NCBI GenBank assembly: GCA_016873435.1
Contig: VGXF01000001.1
Coordinates: forward strand, 186,001 to 250,000
Direction: 5' to 3'
DNA: 64,000 bases
Source of the DNA: Nitrospira sp.
GTDB lineage: Bacteria > Nitrospirota > Nitrospiria > Nitrospirales > Nitrospiraceae
Every line of letters starts with the position of its first letter. Position 1 is the stretch's first letter. The position numbers and the translations under genes are program-made. The notes under the pieces are model-generated. The model saw only the letters and a program-made list of their open reading frames with translations. It did no database searches and was not told the origin of the DNA. Positions 53,820 to 64,000 of this stretch are shown here, piece after piece.

Positions 53820-55505
53820 CGGCAGGATGCGGAATCGGACCTCATCCACCAGTGAATAGGCCGTCGCCTTTTCCCCCTCAAACAATCCGCAGCGGTAGGA
53901 CCCTGGCACCCAGCCTGTTTTGGGCGGCGTCAGCATAAAATAGCCGTACTGGTCGCTCATGGACATGGACACCCGGTCCTGCGCGAGCGTACGCTGTTCG
54001 CCTGCCGCTTCGGAGCTCTCCAGCACGCATTGCGCCGCGAGCGACACGGCATCGTAGGACGCCGAGACCAGCCCGAAGACCAGATAAATCTCCTTCTGCG
54101 CCGAGGGGAAACTGTCCCCAGGATCGATCGGGATGAAATCGTGCTCACCGGTCGGAAAGTCGTCACGCATGACTTTCCCAGCAGGAATCACAAACCGGAA
54201 CCAGCTGAAGTCCGCATCCCGCCCCATGAGCGAGACCTTGGCATCAAGTATCTTTTGCGGCTTCAGCCGTTCGAGCGCCTGCCGGTAGAATTCCTCCTCC
54301 GTGAGCGTCGCGTGAGAGGCACCGTCGGACGGCGGAGGGTTCACCGCTAGCTCGTCCTTCAATTTGTCGGCGTGCGGCACATGCGGACGGACTTCGTCGA
54401 GCCACTTCGACAGCTTCGCCTTGTCCAGTATGCGCATGCCAGCCGGCAGCGTCACGCCCTTGTAGTGCGCCTCAAACTCGACGGCCGTGTCGTAGAGCAC
54501 CTGAAAGTGGACAAAGGCATCCTCCCATTTCTGCAGTTCCACGAAGCACTGCCCCATGCGAAAGACCGTATCGGCATAGTCCTCCTCGCTCGGGTCGAGG
54601 TTGAACAGGTTACCAAAGACCGCGACGGCGTCCTTGCAGCGGCCGAGTTGCATGAGGACCAGGCCCAATTGGTGCGTGGCCGTGGGATCACGCGGATTTA
54701 ACGCTACTATCTTGCGGTACACCGGCTCGGCCTCCGCGAACTTGCCCGCAGCGAAGAGCCGCCAGGCGTCCGCGCGGATCAACGCCCATTCTTTCCGCTG
54801 CTCCGGCGACACTGACGAGGGCTGGTACGGCTCGAACCGACGGCCCCGGTCCTGACTACCGTAGATGACTGTGCGCAGGTTTCTGGCAGGCAATTCCAGC
54901 GGTGAGCCGGGCGGCAGTCGCTGCAGCACGTACTGCACTTCTTCATCAGCGCCTTGATAGTCAAGCAGGTCGAACCGCGCCCGGGCCATGCCCAGCCGCC
55001 AGCTGAGCAGGTTCGGCGCAAGCTCCACAGATTTTCGATACGGCTCCAGCGATTCCTCAAGGCGGTCGAGCTTGCGAAGCTCCTGCGCCAGTTTCAGATG
55101 GACAAGCGGATTCCCGGGATCGGCCTGCGCGATCCGCCTCAGCTCCTCGATGGCCTCGTCAGGATGGCCCGAGCGGACCAGCACACTCCATTTGGCCCAG
55201 CGGACGTCAAGCGCGCCGGATGTTTTAGCAAGCACCACCTCGTAGGCCTGCACTGCGTCGATCGGACGGCGGGAGGTAGAAAAAATATCGCCGCGCAGTT
55301 TGTGCATTCGCACTGACGTGGGATGGTCCTGCAACCACTGATCGAGCGCCTCCAACGCCCCACTGACAAATCCGCTTTCCCATTCGCTCCGGGCGCGCGC
55401 GGCCACCTGCGCTTCGGAGAGAATCAGTTCCTCTGAAAAGACGGAGAGCTCCGGCACGAGCAGGCACAGCGCAACAGCACAGACTGTCGGTCTGATCACA
55501 CTCAC
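53811..55505 (-). CDS. Secreted TPR-repeat protein of unknown function
   Basis: A 564-aa protein with a signal peptide (cut near VFSEE), about eight TPR motifs over residues 30-340 (e.g. ALEALDQWLQDHP, AIEELRRIAQADPGNP, AEPVYRKIVALNPRDP, AVAVFGNLFNLDPSEE), then a beta-rich C-terminal domain (about 420-564) ending VDEVRFRILPPS. It would act as a periplasmic protein-interaction module. It stands alone, facing the VIT1-type gene across a 465-bp gap. No closer assignment is possible. Confidence 0.85.
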   Translation of the reverse strand: MSVIRPTVCAVALCLLVPELSVFSEELILSEAQVAARARSEWESGFVSGALEALDQWLQDHPTSVRMHKLRGDIFSTSRRPIDAVQAYEVVLAKTSGALDVRWAKWSVLVRSGHPDEAIEELRRIAQADPGNPLVHLKLAQELRKLDRLEESLEPYRKSVELAPNLLSWRLGMARARFDLLDYQGADEEVQYVLQRLPPGSPLELPARNLRTVIYGSQDRGRRFEPYQPSSVSPEQRKEWALIRADAWRLFAAGKFAEAEPVYRKIVALNPRDPTATHQLGLVLMQLGRCKDAVAVFGNLFNLDPSEEDYADTVFRMGQCFVELQKWEDAFVHFQVLYDTAVEFEAHYKGVTLPAGMRILDKAKLSKWLDEVRPHVPHADKLKDELAVNPPPSDGASHATLTEEEFYRQALERLKPQKILDAKVSLMGRDADFSWFRFVIPAGKVMRDDFPTGEHDFIPIDPGDSFPSAQKEIYLVFGLVSASYDAVSLAAQCVLESSEAAGEQRTLAQDRVSMSMSDQYGYFMLTPPKTGWVPGSYRCGLFEGEKATAYSLVDEVRFRILPPS

Positions 55506-55970
55506 AGTGGCTTCATTATACCTGGACAGACCGCCTCACCGCTCGTCGTAGAACCGGTCGAGCATGGCATGGAACAGCTCGTGGCCTCAGACATCAGAAT
55601 TGTCCTTTGTGGAGTAGCTCGCAGTCGTCCTGGACCCCAAAACCTCCTTCACTGTATCCGTCATGCTCATAGGACGCCCCGCCATCGTGAACTTGAGCGC
55701 GTTACTAGCCCATCGTCCAGGCCCGCTCTTGCGCACCGCGGGAGAGCGGTGGCGTCCCGTAGAAGCGCGGCGAGGTTTTTTGACCTCATGCGTTTCGTCA
55801 TACAACACATCGGTGTGGCCGTTCATCTTCACGCAGCCGTCAGCGCCTACACCCGCAGTACTGCCACCCGTCTCGCTCTGTTCATCATCCCTCTCCGTCC
55901 GATCATGGCGAGGAGCATTCTACGTTTGTGCTATAATCCGCCGCAACGCTTCGTTCTAAAAAAACCTGAT
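55506..55970. other. Gene-poor intergenic stretch with possible coding debris
   Basis: No convincing gene is seen in these 465 bp. On the minus strand a frame ending near 55555 contains GHELFHAMLDRFYDER, which includes an HExxH-like string, and an 81-codon frame lies at 55587-55832 in another phase. These may be remnants of one gene. The right end carries the promoter of the VIT1-type gene. Confidence 0.3.
55929..55937 (+). promoter_or_regulatory. Extended -10 promoter of VIT1-type gene
   Basis: TGCTATAAT (extended -10, TGnTATAAT) lies 33 bp before the ATG at 55971. No good -35 is needed for this class and none is clear. Confidence 0.6.
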
Positions 55971-56933
55971 ATGGCGACTGTCACCTACGATCCCGCGCTG
56001 GCTCGCGCCCTGATCCTTGACGAGCTGTTTGATCTCTCACTCTACAAAACCCTGCGGGCAATTTCGCCCGACTTGCAGTCCAGACGGGTGCTCGATGAGC
56101 TGATCGTCGTCGAAACCCAGCACCTAGCCTTCTGGCAGAAGTTTTTTGACGCCCCGCGCGCGACCCTCGATATCGGACGCCGGTTCAAACTCCGGCTGTG
56201 CATCCTGATCTGCCACCTCTTTGGCTCCACCGCCGTCCATCTGATATTAGAGGCGATCGAAGTCCATGGCGTGCGAAAATACCTCTCGCTCTGGCAGGTT
56301 TATAAGGATCAGCCGCTCGGCCATGCGCTCAAGGACATCCTCATAGACAAGTTCAAACACGACGATGTGTTGGTCACGCAACTGACCGCCCGCAAGATCA
56401 ACCCTGAGAAGATCCGCAATATTTTTCTCGGCCTCAACGACGGATTGGTGGAAATTCTTGGCGCAGTGAGCGGCTTCTTTGGGGTGTTCGGCGACGCACT
56501 GACGGTCCTTATCGCCGCCTCGACCACGGCGATCGCCGGCGCCATCTCCATGGGCGCCGGTGCCTACGCGGCCCTCAACTCCGAGCAGGAGGTCAAAACC
56601 ACCGACTTCAATAAGAAGCAGTTTCTTGGCGAGACTTCTGAGTCGCTCGACATGGAGGAGACACCACTGGCCTCTGCCTTTTTCGTGGGCGGAGCCTATC
56701 TCGTGGGGGCGCTGGTCCCGGTGCTGCCGGTGCTCTTTGGCGCGACTACCGCGCTGGCCTCGGTCGTCACCGCCGGTTTTGTGGCCGCCATTCTGACCTT
56801 CATCCTCGCCTTTCTCTCCGGCATGGACGTCGGCCGGCGCATCACCATGAACCTTGGCATCATTGCCCTGGCCGTGGGCGTGACCTATGTCATCGGCCTC
56901 GCCGCTAAGCACCTCTTCGGGATCTCGGTCTGA
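55971..56933 (+). CDS. Ferritin-like/VIT1-family iron or manganese transporter
   Basis: A 320-aa protein. Residues 1-130 form a ferritin/rubrerythrin-like four-helix region with carboxylate/His motifs (LILDELFDLSLYK; DELIVVETQHLAFW, E-x2-H). Residues about 140-320 are a VIT1/CCC1 domain of five helices with the hallmark LNDGLVEILGAVSGFFG and SMGAGAYAA. The fusion resembles MbfA, a membrane ferritin that exports iron. The start is chosen at 55971 after the promoter; longer frames have no homology. It may protect the heme-rich cell from iron excess. Confidence 0.85.
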   Translation: MATVTYDPALARALILDELFDLSLYKTLRAISPDLQSRRVLDELIVVETQHLAFWQKFFDAPRATLDIGRRFKLRLCILICHLFGSTAVHLILEAIEVHGVRKYLSLWQVYKDQPLGHALKDILIDKFKHDDVLVTQLTARKINPEKIRNIFLGLNDGLVEILGAVSGFFGVFGDALTVLIAASTTAIAGAISMGAGAYAALNSEQEVKTTDFNKKQFLGETSESLDMEETPLASAFFVGGAYLVGALVPVLPVLFGATTALASVVTAGFVAAILTFILAFLSGMDVGRRITMNLGIIALAVGVTYVIGLAAKHLFGISV

Positions 56934-57013
56934 CCTCGCCCCGAACGGGTGCAGCGAAAACCTCGTTTGTGGTATCTTTGCCTCCGCTGCACCACTTTGA
57001 AGAACCGCCGGAT

Positions 57014-57150
57014 GCTCAAAAAGGCTGTCCGGCAAGGCCCCAGCAAGCAAACAGGCGCGGCGTACATTTTTTCGGTATGTTGAGCCTTTGAGCGATGCAA
57101 GGACAAAGCTGGAGGCTTTTTTTTCAGCGTCCGTAAAGGAGAGCGGTCCC
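57014..57150. repeat. Candidate dispersed repeat element upstream of fabI
   Basis: The stretch begins GCTCAAAAAGGCT (57014-57026) and has its near inverted copy AGCCTTTGAGC (57083-57093), enclosing a GC-rich segment; a Lys/Thr-coding stretch rich in GAGGCTTTTTTT follows. From memory, similar sequences recur in Nitrospira genomes, but this cannot be checked here. It lies directly before the fabI ribosome-binding site. Confidence 0.4.
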
Positions 57151-57930
57151 ATGCTGATGAAAGGCAAAAAGGGATTAATTATTGGCGTCGCCAATAAGCA
57201 CAGCATCGCTTGGGCCATCGCGGAAGCAGCCGCCCGGGAGGGTGCCCAACTGTTTTTCAATTACCAGAGCGAGCGGCTGAAAGAAAACGTAGAGGAGTTG
57301 GCCAGCACTGTACCGGGCTCCAAATGCTTCCCCTGCGATGTTGGCAACGACGCCCAGATCGACGCGCTCATGCAGCAGGCTCAGAAGGATTTCGGCGGGC
57401 TGGACTTTCTGGTTCACTCGGTCGCCTTCGCGCCGCGTGAAGAACTCACGGGCGAATTCCTTAACACGACCCGCAAGGGTTTTGCTACGGCGCTGGACAT
57501 CAGCGCCTATTCGCTGATCGCTGTCACCAAGGCGGCGCTGCCGCTGATGAGCGCCGGGGGCTCCATCGTCACCCTCACCTACCTCGGAGCCGAGCGCGTC
57601 GTGCCACACTACAACGTGATGGGCGTGGCCAAGGCCGCACTGGAAGCGAGCGTGCGCTACCTGGCACATAACCTCGGTCCTAAAAACGTCCGTGTTAACG
57701 CTATCTCGGCTGGTCCAATCCGCACGCTGGCCGCGCGTGGGGTGTCGGGCATCAGCAAGATGGTAGACCATCACCGCGAATTCGCCCCTCTGCGCCGCGC
57801 GACGGAGCAGTCGGAATGCGGCGACACGGCGCTGTTTCTTTTGAGTGATCTTGGCCGCGGCATCACCGGCGAAGTGCTCTACGTGGATGGGGGCTACCAC
57901 ATCCTCGGCACCCTGGCTAGCCTGGAGTAG
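57151..57930 (+). CDS. fabI: Enoyl-ACP reductase (NADH), FabI-type
   Basis: A 259-aa short-chain dehydrogenase of the FabI group. Cofactor motif GKKGLIIGVANKHSIAW at the start, LVHSVAFAP, and active-site Tyr/Lys spacing in YNVMGVAKAALEASVRY (Y-x6-K). It reduces enoyl-ACP in the last step of fatty-acid elongation. AAAGGAG ten bases upstream sets the start at 57151; the open frame upstream to 57088 lies in a repeat element. Confidence 0.94.
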   Translation: MLMKGKKGLIIGVANKHSIAWAIAEAAAREGAQLFFNYQSERLKENVEELASTVPGSKCFPCDVGNDAQIDALMQQAQKDFGGLDFLVHSVAFAPREELTGEFLNTTRKGFATALDISAYSLIAVTKAALPLMSAGGSIVTLTYLGAERVVPHYNVMGVAKAALEASVRYLAHNLGPKNVRVNAISAGPIRTLAARGVSGISKMVDHHREFAPLRRATEQSECGDTALFLLSDLGRGITGEVLYVDGGYHILGTLASLE

Positions 57931-58052
57931 TCGTTCCTTGACACGCATGCCCCAGCGGGAGGGCCAAAACCGTGTCGCGCGGGCATCCTCATCCCAGCTC
58001 TCTGTCGGCATGAAAAGCTGACACGAGCGATTGCAGGCCGCCTAGGGGTTGT

Positions 58053-58925
58053 TCAACGTCCGAGCGCTGCCTTGACGGTCGCACCGATTTCGGCAGGATT
58101 CTGACACACACGTACACCGGCCGCTTCGAGAACCTTCATCTTTTCGGATGCCGTGCCCTTGCCGCCAGAGATGATCGCGCCCGCATGGCCCATGCGGCGG
58201 CCCGGAGGCGCCGTAATGCCCGCAATGAAGCTCACCACCGGCTTGCGGATGTTCTTCGTGATAAATTCTGCGGCCTTCTCCTCGGCGTCGCCGCCGATCT
58301 CGCCAATCATGACAATGGCTTTGGTCTCCGGATCCTGCTCAAAGAGCGGCAGCACGTCTACGAAGCTGGTGCCGTTGACTGGATCGCCGCCGATGCCGAC
58401 GCAGGTGGTTTCGCCCAAGCCCAGTGTCGAGAGCTGGTGCACGGCCTCGTAGGTGAGGGTCCCGCTGCGGGAGACCACGCCAACAACGCCCTTCTTATGG
58501 ATGAAGCCCGGCATGATGCCGATCTTGGCCTCGTCTACCGTGATAACGCCGGGACAGTTCGGACCAATCAGGCGAACCGGACGGTTCCGGATGGCCCGCT
58601 TCACCCGCACCATGTCGTTGACCGGAATGCCCTCAGTGATGCAGATGACGAGCTTGACGCCCGCATCCGCCGCCTCGAGGATCGCATCACCGGCAAACGG
58701 CGGGGGCACGAAAATCAGCGACGTGTCGCACTGGGTTTTCTTCACCGCCTCGCGGACAGTGTTGAACACCGGAATGCCCTCGACCTCCTGCCCAGCCTTC
58801 CCCGGCGTGACGCCCGCCACGACCTGCGTGCCGTAGGCCTTACACTGGGTGGCATGGAACGACCCCTCCTTGCCGGTGATCCCCTGCACGACAACCCGTG
58901 TATTCTTATTAACCAGGATGCTCAT
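58053..58925 (-). CDS. sucD: Succinyl-CoA synthetase alpha subunit
   Basis: A 290-aa ADP/GDP-forming subunit: CoA-binding Rossmann domain ([26 protein letters not shown]), and the ligase domain with the phosphorylated His in [15 protein letters not shown]. It interconverts succinyl-CoA and succinate. The ATG overlaps the sucC stop by 4 bp. Works in oxidative or reductive TCA. Confidence 0.97.
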   Translation of the reverse strand: MSILVNKNTRVVVQGITGKEGSFHATQCKAYGTQVVAGVTPGKAGQEVEGIPVFNTVREAVKKTQCDTSLIFVPPPFAGDAILEAADAGVKLVICITEGIPVNDMVRVKRAIRNRPVRLIGPNCPGVITVDEAKIGIMPGFIHKKGVVGVVSRSGTLTYEAVHQLSTLGLGETTCVGIGGDPVNGTSFVDVLPLFEQDPETKAIVMIGEIGGDAEEKAAEFITKNIRKPVVSFIAGITAPPGRRMGHAGAIISGGKGTASEKMKVLEAAGVRVCQNPAEIGATVKAALGR

Positions 58926-60133
58926 GAGTGTGCTCCTACTGAAGCCGAGGGTTTCGACCGCTTCCGCCCGGTCATGCCCACGATTTTCAGTGCCGCTTGC
59001 CAGAGGTCATCTGCCACATCCAGCTTGAGACCCGACTCCTTTAAGAGCTTGCGGCCCTCCTCAGCGTTGGTGCCCTGCAGCCGCACGACCAGCGGGACAG
59101 TGATCTTCACCTCCTTGGCGGCTTCGATCACGCCGTGGGCAATGCGCTCGCAGCGGACAATCCCACCGAAGATGTTGATGAAGATACCCTTCACGTTCTT
59201 GTCCTTGAGCAAGATGCGGAAGCCGGCCGCGACGGTTTCCTTCGTGGCGCCCCCGCCGACGTCGAGGAAATTAGCCGGCTCGCTGCCCGCAAGCTTGATA
59301 ACGTCCATCGTCGCCATGGCGAGACCCGCGCCGTTGACCATGCAGCCGATGTTGCCGTCCAGCTTCACGTAGTTGAGGTTGTTGGCCGAGGCCTCGATCT
59401 CCAGCGGCTCCTCTTCGTTCAGATCGCGCATGGCCTGCACGTCCGCGTGCTTGAAAAGGCCGTTGTCGTCGAAACCGACCTTGCCGTCGAGCGCGATGAG
59501 CTTCTTGTCCGTGGTGATGACGAGCGGATTGATCTCGACCAACGCTGCATTCTTTTCCATGAACAGCTTGTAGAGATTGCTCAACATCTGCACGAAGGGG
59601 TTGATGACGGCGGGCTCGATCGCGTTGAGTCCCAGCGCGAAAGCGACGTTGCGGCCGTTGTAGCCCTGGAAGCCAACAGCCGGATCGATCGGCTCCTTAA
59701 TGATCTTCTCTGGCGTTTTGGCGGCGACTTCCTCGATTTCCATGCCGCCCTCGGTGCTGGCGATGAAGGTCGCCCAGCCTGTGTCGCGGTCCACGAGCAG
59801 ACTGAGATAGAGTTCCTTGGCAATACCGGCGCCTTCTTCGATTAGCAGGCGGCGGACCTTGCGGCCCTTCGGCCCTGTCTGGTGCGTGATAAGCGTCTTA
59901 CCGATCAGCTCTGTGGCCAACCCCGGCACCTCGGCCTGGCTCTTGGTGATCTTCACGCCGCCCGCTTTGCCGCGGCCGCCGGCATGGATCTGTGCCTTGA
60001 CGACATAGACCGGCGTGTTCAGCTCCTTCGCCCATTTCTCGGCCTGTAACGGCGTCTTGACCTCCTTCCCGCGGGGCACGGGCACGCCGAACTGCGCGAA
60101 CAACGACTTCGCCTGAAATTCATGGATGTTCAT
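58922..60133 (-). CDS. sucC: Succinyl-CoA synthetase beta subunit
   Basis: A 403-aa ATP-grasp subunit: [16 protein letters not shown] start, [16 protein letters not shown] (nucleotide loop), [21 protein letters not shown] and the power-helix region. Length is a little above the usual 385-390 due to a short basic C-terminal tail. Followed directly by sucD. In autotrophic Nitrospirota it can run toward succinyl-CoA for the reverse TCA cycle. Confidence 0.97.
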   Translation of the reverse strand: MNIHEFQAKSLFAQFGVPVPRGKEVKTPLQAEKWAKELNTPVYVVKAQIHAGGRGKAGGVKITKSQAEVPGLATELIGKTLITHQTGPKGRKVRRLLIEEGAGIAKELYLSLLVDRDTGWATFIASTEGGMEIEEVAAKTPEKIIKEPIDPAVGFQGYNGRNVAFALGLNAIEPAVINPFVQMLSNLYKLFMEKNAALVEINPLVITTDKKLIALDGKVGFDDNGLFKHADVQAMRDLNEEEPLEIEASANNLNYVKLDGNIGCMVNGAGLAMATMDVIKLAGSEPANFLDVGGGATKETVAAGFRILLKDKNVKGIFINIFGGIVRCERIAHGVIEAAKEVKITVPLVVRLQGTNAEEGRKLLKESGLKLDVADDLWQAALKIVGMTGRKRSKPSASVGAHS

Positions 60134-60233
60134 TTCTTCTCCTCAACAACACGAGTACCAATAGCATGTAGCGCATCGCCGGATTTGCACATTTCGGCCC
60201 TTAAGCTATTTGCCGTTGGCTACCAGCTACCTG

Positions 60234-61811
60234 CTATTCTTTCTTTGCGTATGCAGGAAAGAGCATCGGCGAGACAACGTCGGAAGACACGCGGTGTTTT
60301 TTGGCTTCGTCCTTAAATTTCTTGACGTGATCCAGCGTGAGCTTGCCCTGCGGCATGGACTTGGCGCGCGCCGCAGCCGTGAGGCCGGAGCGCTTACCGT
60401 AGACCATGAGATCGAGCAGCGAGTTACCCATCAAACGGTTGCGGCCATGTAGCCCACCGGAAGCCTCACCTGCGACGAAGAGGTTTTTCACATCCGATTC
60501 ACCATGCGTGTCGATCTTGACGCCGCCGTTTTGGTAGTGGAGCGTGGGATAGATCAACACCGGGTCCTTGGCGATATTGATGCCAAACCGCTCATACTGC
60601 CGGACCATTGCCGGGAAATGCTTGAGCAGCGTCCCCTCGCCCTGTTCCGCCTCGAGCAACGGCGTGTCGAGCCAGATGCCGATGCGGCCAGACATGGTCC
60701 GGATGCCGCGGCCCTCCTCGCACTCGCGGATGATGGAGGAGGAAACCACGTCGCGCGTGTCAAGCTCGTTGACAAACCGCTCGCCCCTGGCGTTGACAAG
60801 ATGGCCGCCCTCGGAACGGATACCTTCGGTCACCAGCGCGCCGATCAACTGCTCTGGATAGACCGCGCCGGACGGATGGTACTGGAACGTGTCAATGTGC
60901 ATCAGCTTGGCACCCATCCGGTAGGACATCGCTAATCCATCGCCGGTCGCGCCATAGTGGTTGCTGGTCGGAAAGCCCTGGATGTGCAGCCGGCCGATGC
61001 CACCCGTGGCGAGAATGACCGTCTTGGCCGCCACGATCAAAAAGCGCTTATTGTCGAGATCGCGCAGGACCGCGCCGGTGCACCCCCCCTTGTCGCTCAG
61101 CAGTTCGACCGCGGCGGAGAATTCCAGGAGCTGAATTTTTTGGTTGAGCACCTCGTCCTTAAGTACCCGCATGATTTCGAGGCCCGTATAGTCGGAGGCG
61201 GTAACGAGGCGCGGCCTGGAGCTGCCCCCGCCCTTCTTCACATGCAGGTTGCCATCAGCATCCCGGTCGAACAGTACACCGAGCTCGAGCAGCCACTTGG
61301 CGATGGAGGGCCCCTCTTCGACCATGACCTTGAGCAGATCGTGGTCGTTCTTCATGTGACCGCCCTTGAGCGTGTCGAGGAAATGCGTGACCGGAGAGTC
61401 TTCCTTGGTGACGGCGATTTGCATGCCGCCCTGCGCCATGACCGTGTTGGAGTCGCCCAGGCGGAGCTTTGTGGCTAGAAGGACCTTCGCGCCCTGCGCG
61501 TGCGCGTGCAACGCGGCTGCACAGCCAGCGCCCCCGCCGCCCACCACGAGCACGTCGCACGTGTGCGCGGGCGTGAGGCCGAGGTCCATCGGCACCGAGC
61601 TATCGCCTTCGAGCAGCGACGCCAGTTCGCGGACAGTCTTTTCACCCTCGTTCGGACCAAACTTGATGGGACGGTAGGCGTTCTCGCGGAAATCCGGGTG
61701 GTACTTCGTGATCAGCGTGTCGCGTTCGGCTGGTGTGTACTTGGGCAACACCTGCTTGCGGCGGGCGTCGCGGGTCTTGTGGACGATTTCCTGAAGTTTA
61801 TGAATGTCCAT
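60234..61811 (-). CDS. Succinate dehydrogenase/fumarate reductase flavoprotein subunit
   Basis: A 525-aa FAD protein, shorter than typical SdhA/FrdA (570-600). FAD-binding VLVVGGGGAGCAAALHA near residue 88, GDSNTVMAQGGMQIA, ILATGGIGRLHIQGF, FQYHPSGA and the active-site HYQNGGVKIDTHG with Arg (GGLHGRNRLMGNSL). The usual FAD-attaching His region (HTLAQGG in SdhA) is replaced by NTVMAQGG, so covalent flavin is doubtful. With the adjacent two-cluster iron-sulfur protein it may run as fumarate reductase in the reverse TCA cycle. No membrane anchor gene is seen. Confidence 0.88.
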   Translation of the reverse strand: MDIHKLQEIVHKTRDARRKQVLPKYTPAERDTLITKYHPDFRENAYRPIKFGPNEGEKTVRELASLLEGDSSVPMDLGLTPAHTCDVLVVGGGGAGCAAALHAHAQGAKVLLATKLRLGDSNTVMAQGGMQIAVTKEDSPVTHFLDTLKGGHMKNDHDLLKVMVEEGPSIAKWLLELGVLFDRDADGNLHVKKGGGSSRPRLVTASDYTGLEIMRVLKDEVLNQKIQLLEFSAAVELLSDKGGCTGAVLRDLDNKRFLIVAAKTVILATGGIGRLHIQGFPTSNHYGATGDGLAMSYRMGAKLMHIDTFQYHPSGAVYPEQLIGALVTEGIRSEGGHLVNARGERFVNELDTRDVVSSSIIRECEEGRGIRTMSGRIGIWLDTPLLEAEQGEGTLLKHFPAMVRQYERFGINIAKDPVLIYPTLHYQNGGVKIDTHGESDVKNLFVAGEASGGLHGRNRLMGNSLLDLMVYGKRSGLTAAARAKSMPQGKLTLDHVKKFKDEAKKHRVSSDVVSPMLFPAYAKKE

Positions 61812-61907
61812 GGTAGGGTGCCGTTACTCGTCAATCGTAATCGCAGACCAAAGTGAACTTTTAATTGCTTCGCGAATTACAGATGATCAGTGGCGAATGC
61901 CGTCTTT

Positions 61908-62621
61908 TCACTTTAGTTCCGCGCAGGCCTTGACGAGCTCCTGCTCGTTCATCTTCATCACCTGCTCCCAGTCACCCTGGTACTTCCCGTCGGTGATCTC
62001 CTTGATGCGATGATCGAGTTGTATCGGCTTTTCGACGAAATGCGCGCCGTGCGCACGGCTGGCGTAGAGCGCGACCAGATTGGGTGCGATGTCCGCGATA
62101 CAGACCGGGGTGCAGAGGCCGCACATGACACAATCCATGAACATCTCGGAGACAGCCTGGAAATCCCCGAACACGGCGCGCCAAACCCCCTCACGCACAT
62201 CGATTGTTTGCGGGCAGGCTTCCGTGCAAGCGTTGCAGTTGCGGCAAAGCGGCGCTTCTGGATAAAGCGCGAAGAGGTCCTGCTTAGGGTCCTTGAGCTG
62301 CCGGATGTCGTAGGTTGCCTTACGGGCCGGAAACGGCGGCACCATCGTGAAGGACATACCGTCCTGCACCGTTGTTTGGCAGGCGAGACAGGTGCGGACT
62401 TTCGGATCGTCTTTTGTCCGATAGTACGTCGCGCAGGCGCCGCAGAAACCGGCAAGGCAGCCGAGGCCACGGGTGACCTCCTGCCCCGCGTACCAGAGCG
62501 CCTTCACGACGGTGATCCCCTCCGGCACTTGGTAGTTCTTGCCGGCGATTTCCACCATCACCATCTTCGGATGGAGGACTTCCTCCTGATCGATGACGTT
62601 TTCCTTATTCACATCGGCCAT
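61908..62621 (-). CDS. Fumarate reductase/succinate dehydrogenase-type iron-sulfur subunit
   Basis: A 237-aa protein. The N-terminal [2Fe-2S] domain has GCLAGFCGAC and CLAC; the C-terminal part has two clusters, CRNCNACTEACP and CVMCGLCTPVC, both complete C-x2-C-x2-C-x3-C sets. Standard SdhB has one 4Fe-4S and one 3Fe-4S plus Pro/Ile replacements, so a second full 4Fe-4S site here is unusual and closer to fumarate reductases or HdrC-like proteins. The start at 62621 fits GAGAGG spacing. It is 97 bp upstream of the flavoprotein gene. Confidence 0.87.
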   Translation of the reverse strand: MADVNKENVIDQEEVLHPKMVMVEIAGKNYQVPEGITVVKALWYAGQEVTRGLGCLAGFCGACATYYRTKDDPKVRTCLACQTTVQDGMSFTMVPPFPARKATYDIRQLKDPKQDLFALYPEAPLCRNCNACTEACPQTIDVREGVWRAVFGDFQAVSEMFMDCVMCGLCTPVCIADIAPNLVALYASRAHGAHFVEKPIQLDHRIKEITDGKYQGDWEQVMKMNEQELVKACAELK

Positions 62622-62707
62622 GCTGAACATCCTCTCGGAACGAACAGGGAGCGAGAAGTTATCATACCTTCCCGCTCCCCGTATTTCCACCGTAGAAGTA
62701 CCGACGC

Positions 62708-64000
<1,293 letters not shown>

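Noticed and set aside
53402-53881. Minus-strand frame of 159 codons
   Set aside because: His/Arg-rich shadow of the more protein-like plus-strand remnant and of the end of the TPR gene; no ribosome-binding site.
58185-59372. Long plus-strand open frame of 395 codons
   Set aside because: It lies antisense to sucC and sucD, whose motifs are unmistakable; its His/Arg/Asp-rich composition is typical of the reverse complement of GC-rich coding DNA.

Overview
The window (about 58-60 % GC by eye, dense, mostly minus-strand operons) looks like a chromosome segment of a chemolithoautotrophic member of the Nitrospirota, most probably Nitrospira. This is inferred from the combination of a bc-type complex III operon interleaved with two cytochrome bd-like large subunits and many membrane-bound c-type cytochromes, reductive/oxidative TCA genes (sucCD, a fumarate reductase/succinate dehydrogenase flavoprotein plus a two-cluster iron-sulfur subunit, a monomeric isocitrate dehydrogenase), system II cytochrome c maturation, and hopanoid synthesis. 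No nitrite oxidoreductase catalytic subunit, rRNA, CRISPR array, phage or insertion sequence is visible.

Region 1 (1-7520) is a metal-homeostasis island, read leftwards. A Fur/Zur-type regulator with its own palindromic operator (7478-7492) is followed by two tiny ORFs, a COG0523 GTPase, a WD40 beta-propeller, a 93-aa conserved small protein, a second COG0523 GTPase, MoaB, a third COG0523 GTPase, a 99-aa protein, a ZIP metal transporter and a Tpx-like peroxiredoxin. A histidine-rich protein converges from the left edge. Genes are overlapping or closely spaced; I read it as a zinc-starvation operon.

Region 2 (7640-9480): tRNA-Thr(CGT), a lipoprotein, a UbiA prenyltransferase and a shared terminator. 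Region 3 (9466-21390) is a 12-gene respiratory operon with a good promoter at 21359-21387: cytochrome b, a PRC-barrel/Rieske fusion, five c-type cytochromes (six c-hemes), two CydA-like proteins without CydB, an ethylbenzene-dehydrogenase-type heme-b protein and two membrane or anchored proteins of unknown role. Region 4 (21546-34011) couples isoprenoid and hopanoid synthesis (dxs, ispG, shc, hpnG, hpnH) to an Mla-type lipid-transport system and a POTRA-less Omp85-type barrel; a strong promoter precedes shc. tRNA-Cys lies inside this stretch.

Region 5 (34058-46700): smc, ispH, phoB-phoR, pit with its DUF47 partner, fabH, bamD, and a copy cluster of a short palindromic repeat (at least four clear copies). 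Region 6 (45111-49771): system II cytochrome c maturation (ccdA, two TlpA/ResA thioredoxins, ccsA, resB), which would serve the many c-type cytochromes. Region 7 (49950-57930): metK and ahcY (S-adenosylmethionine cycle, relevant to radical SAM HpnH), small membrane ORFs, a TPR protein, a ferritin-like/VIT1 iron transporter and fabI. Region 8 (58053-64000): sucD, sucC, frd/sdhA, frd/sdhB and a 5'-truncated monomeric isocitrate dehydrogenase, the carbon core of the TCA or reverse TCA cycle.
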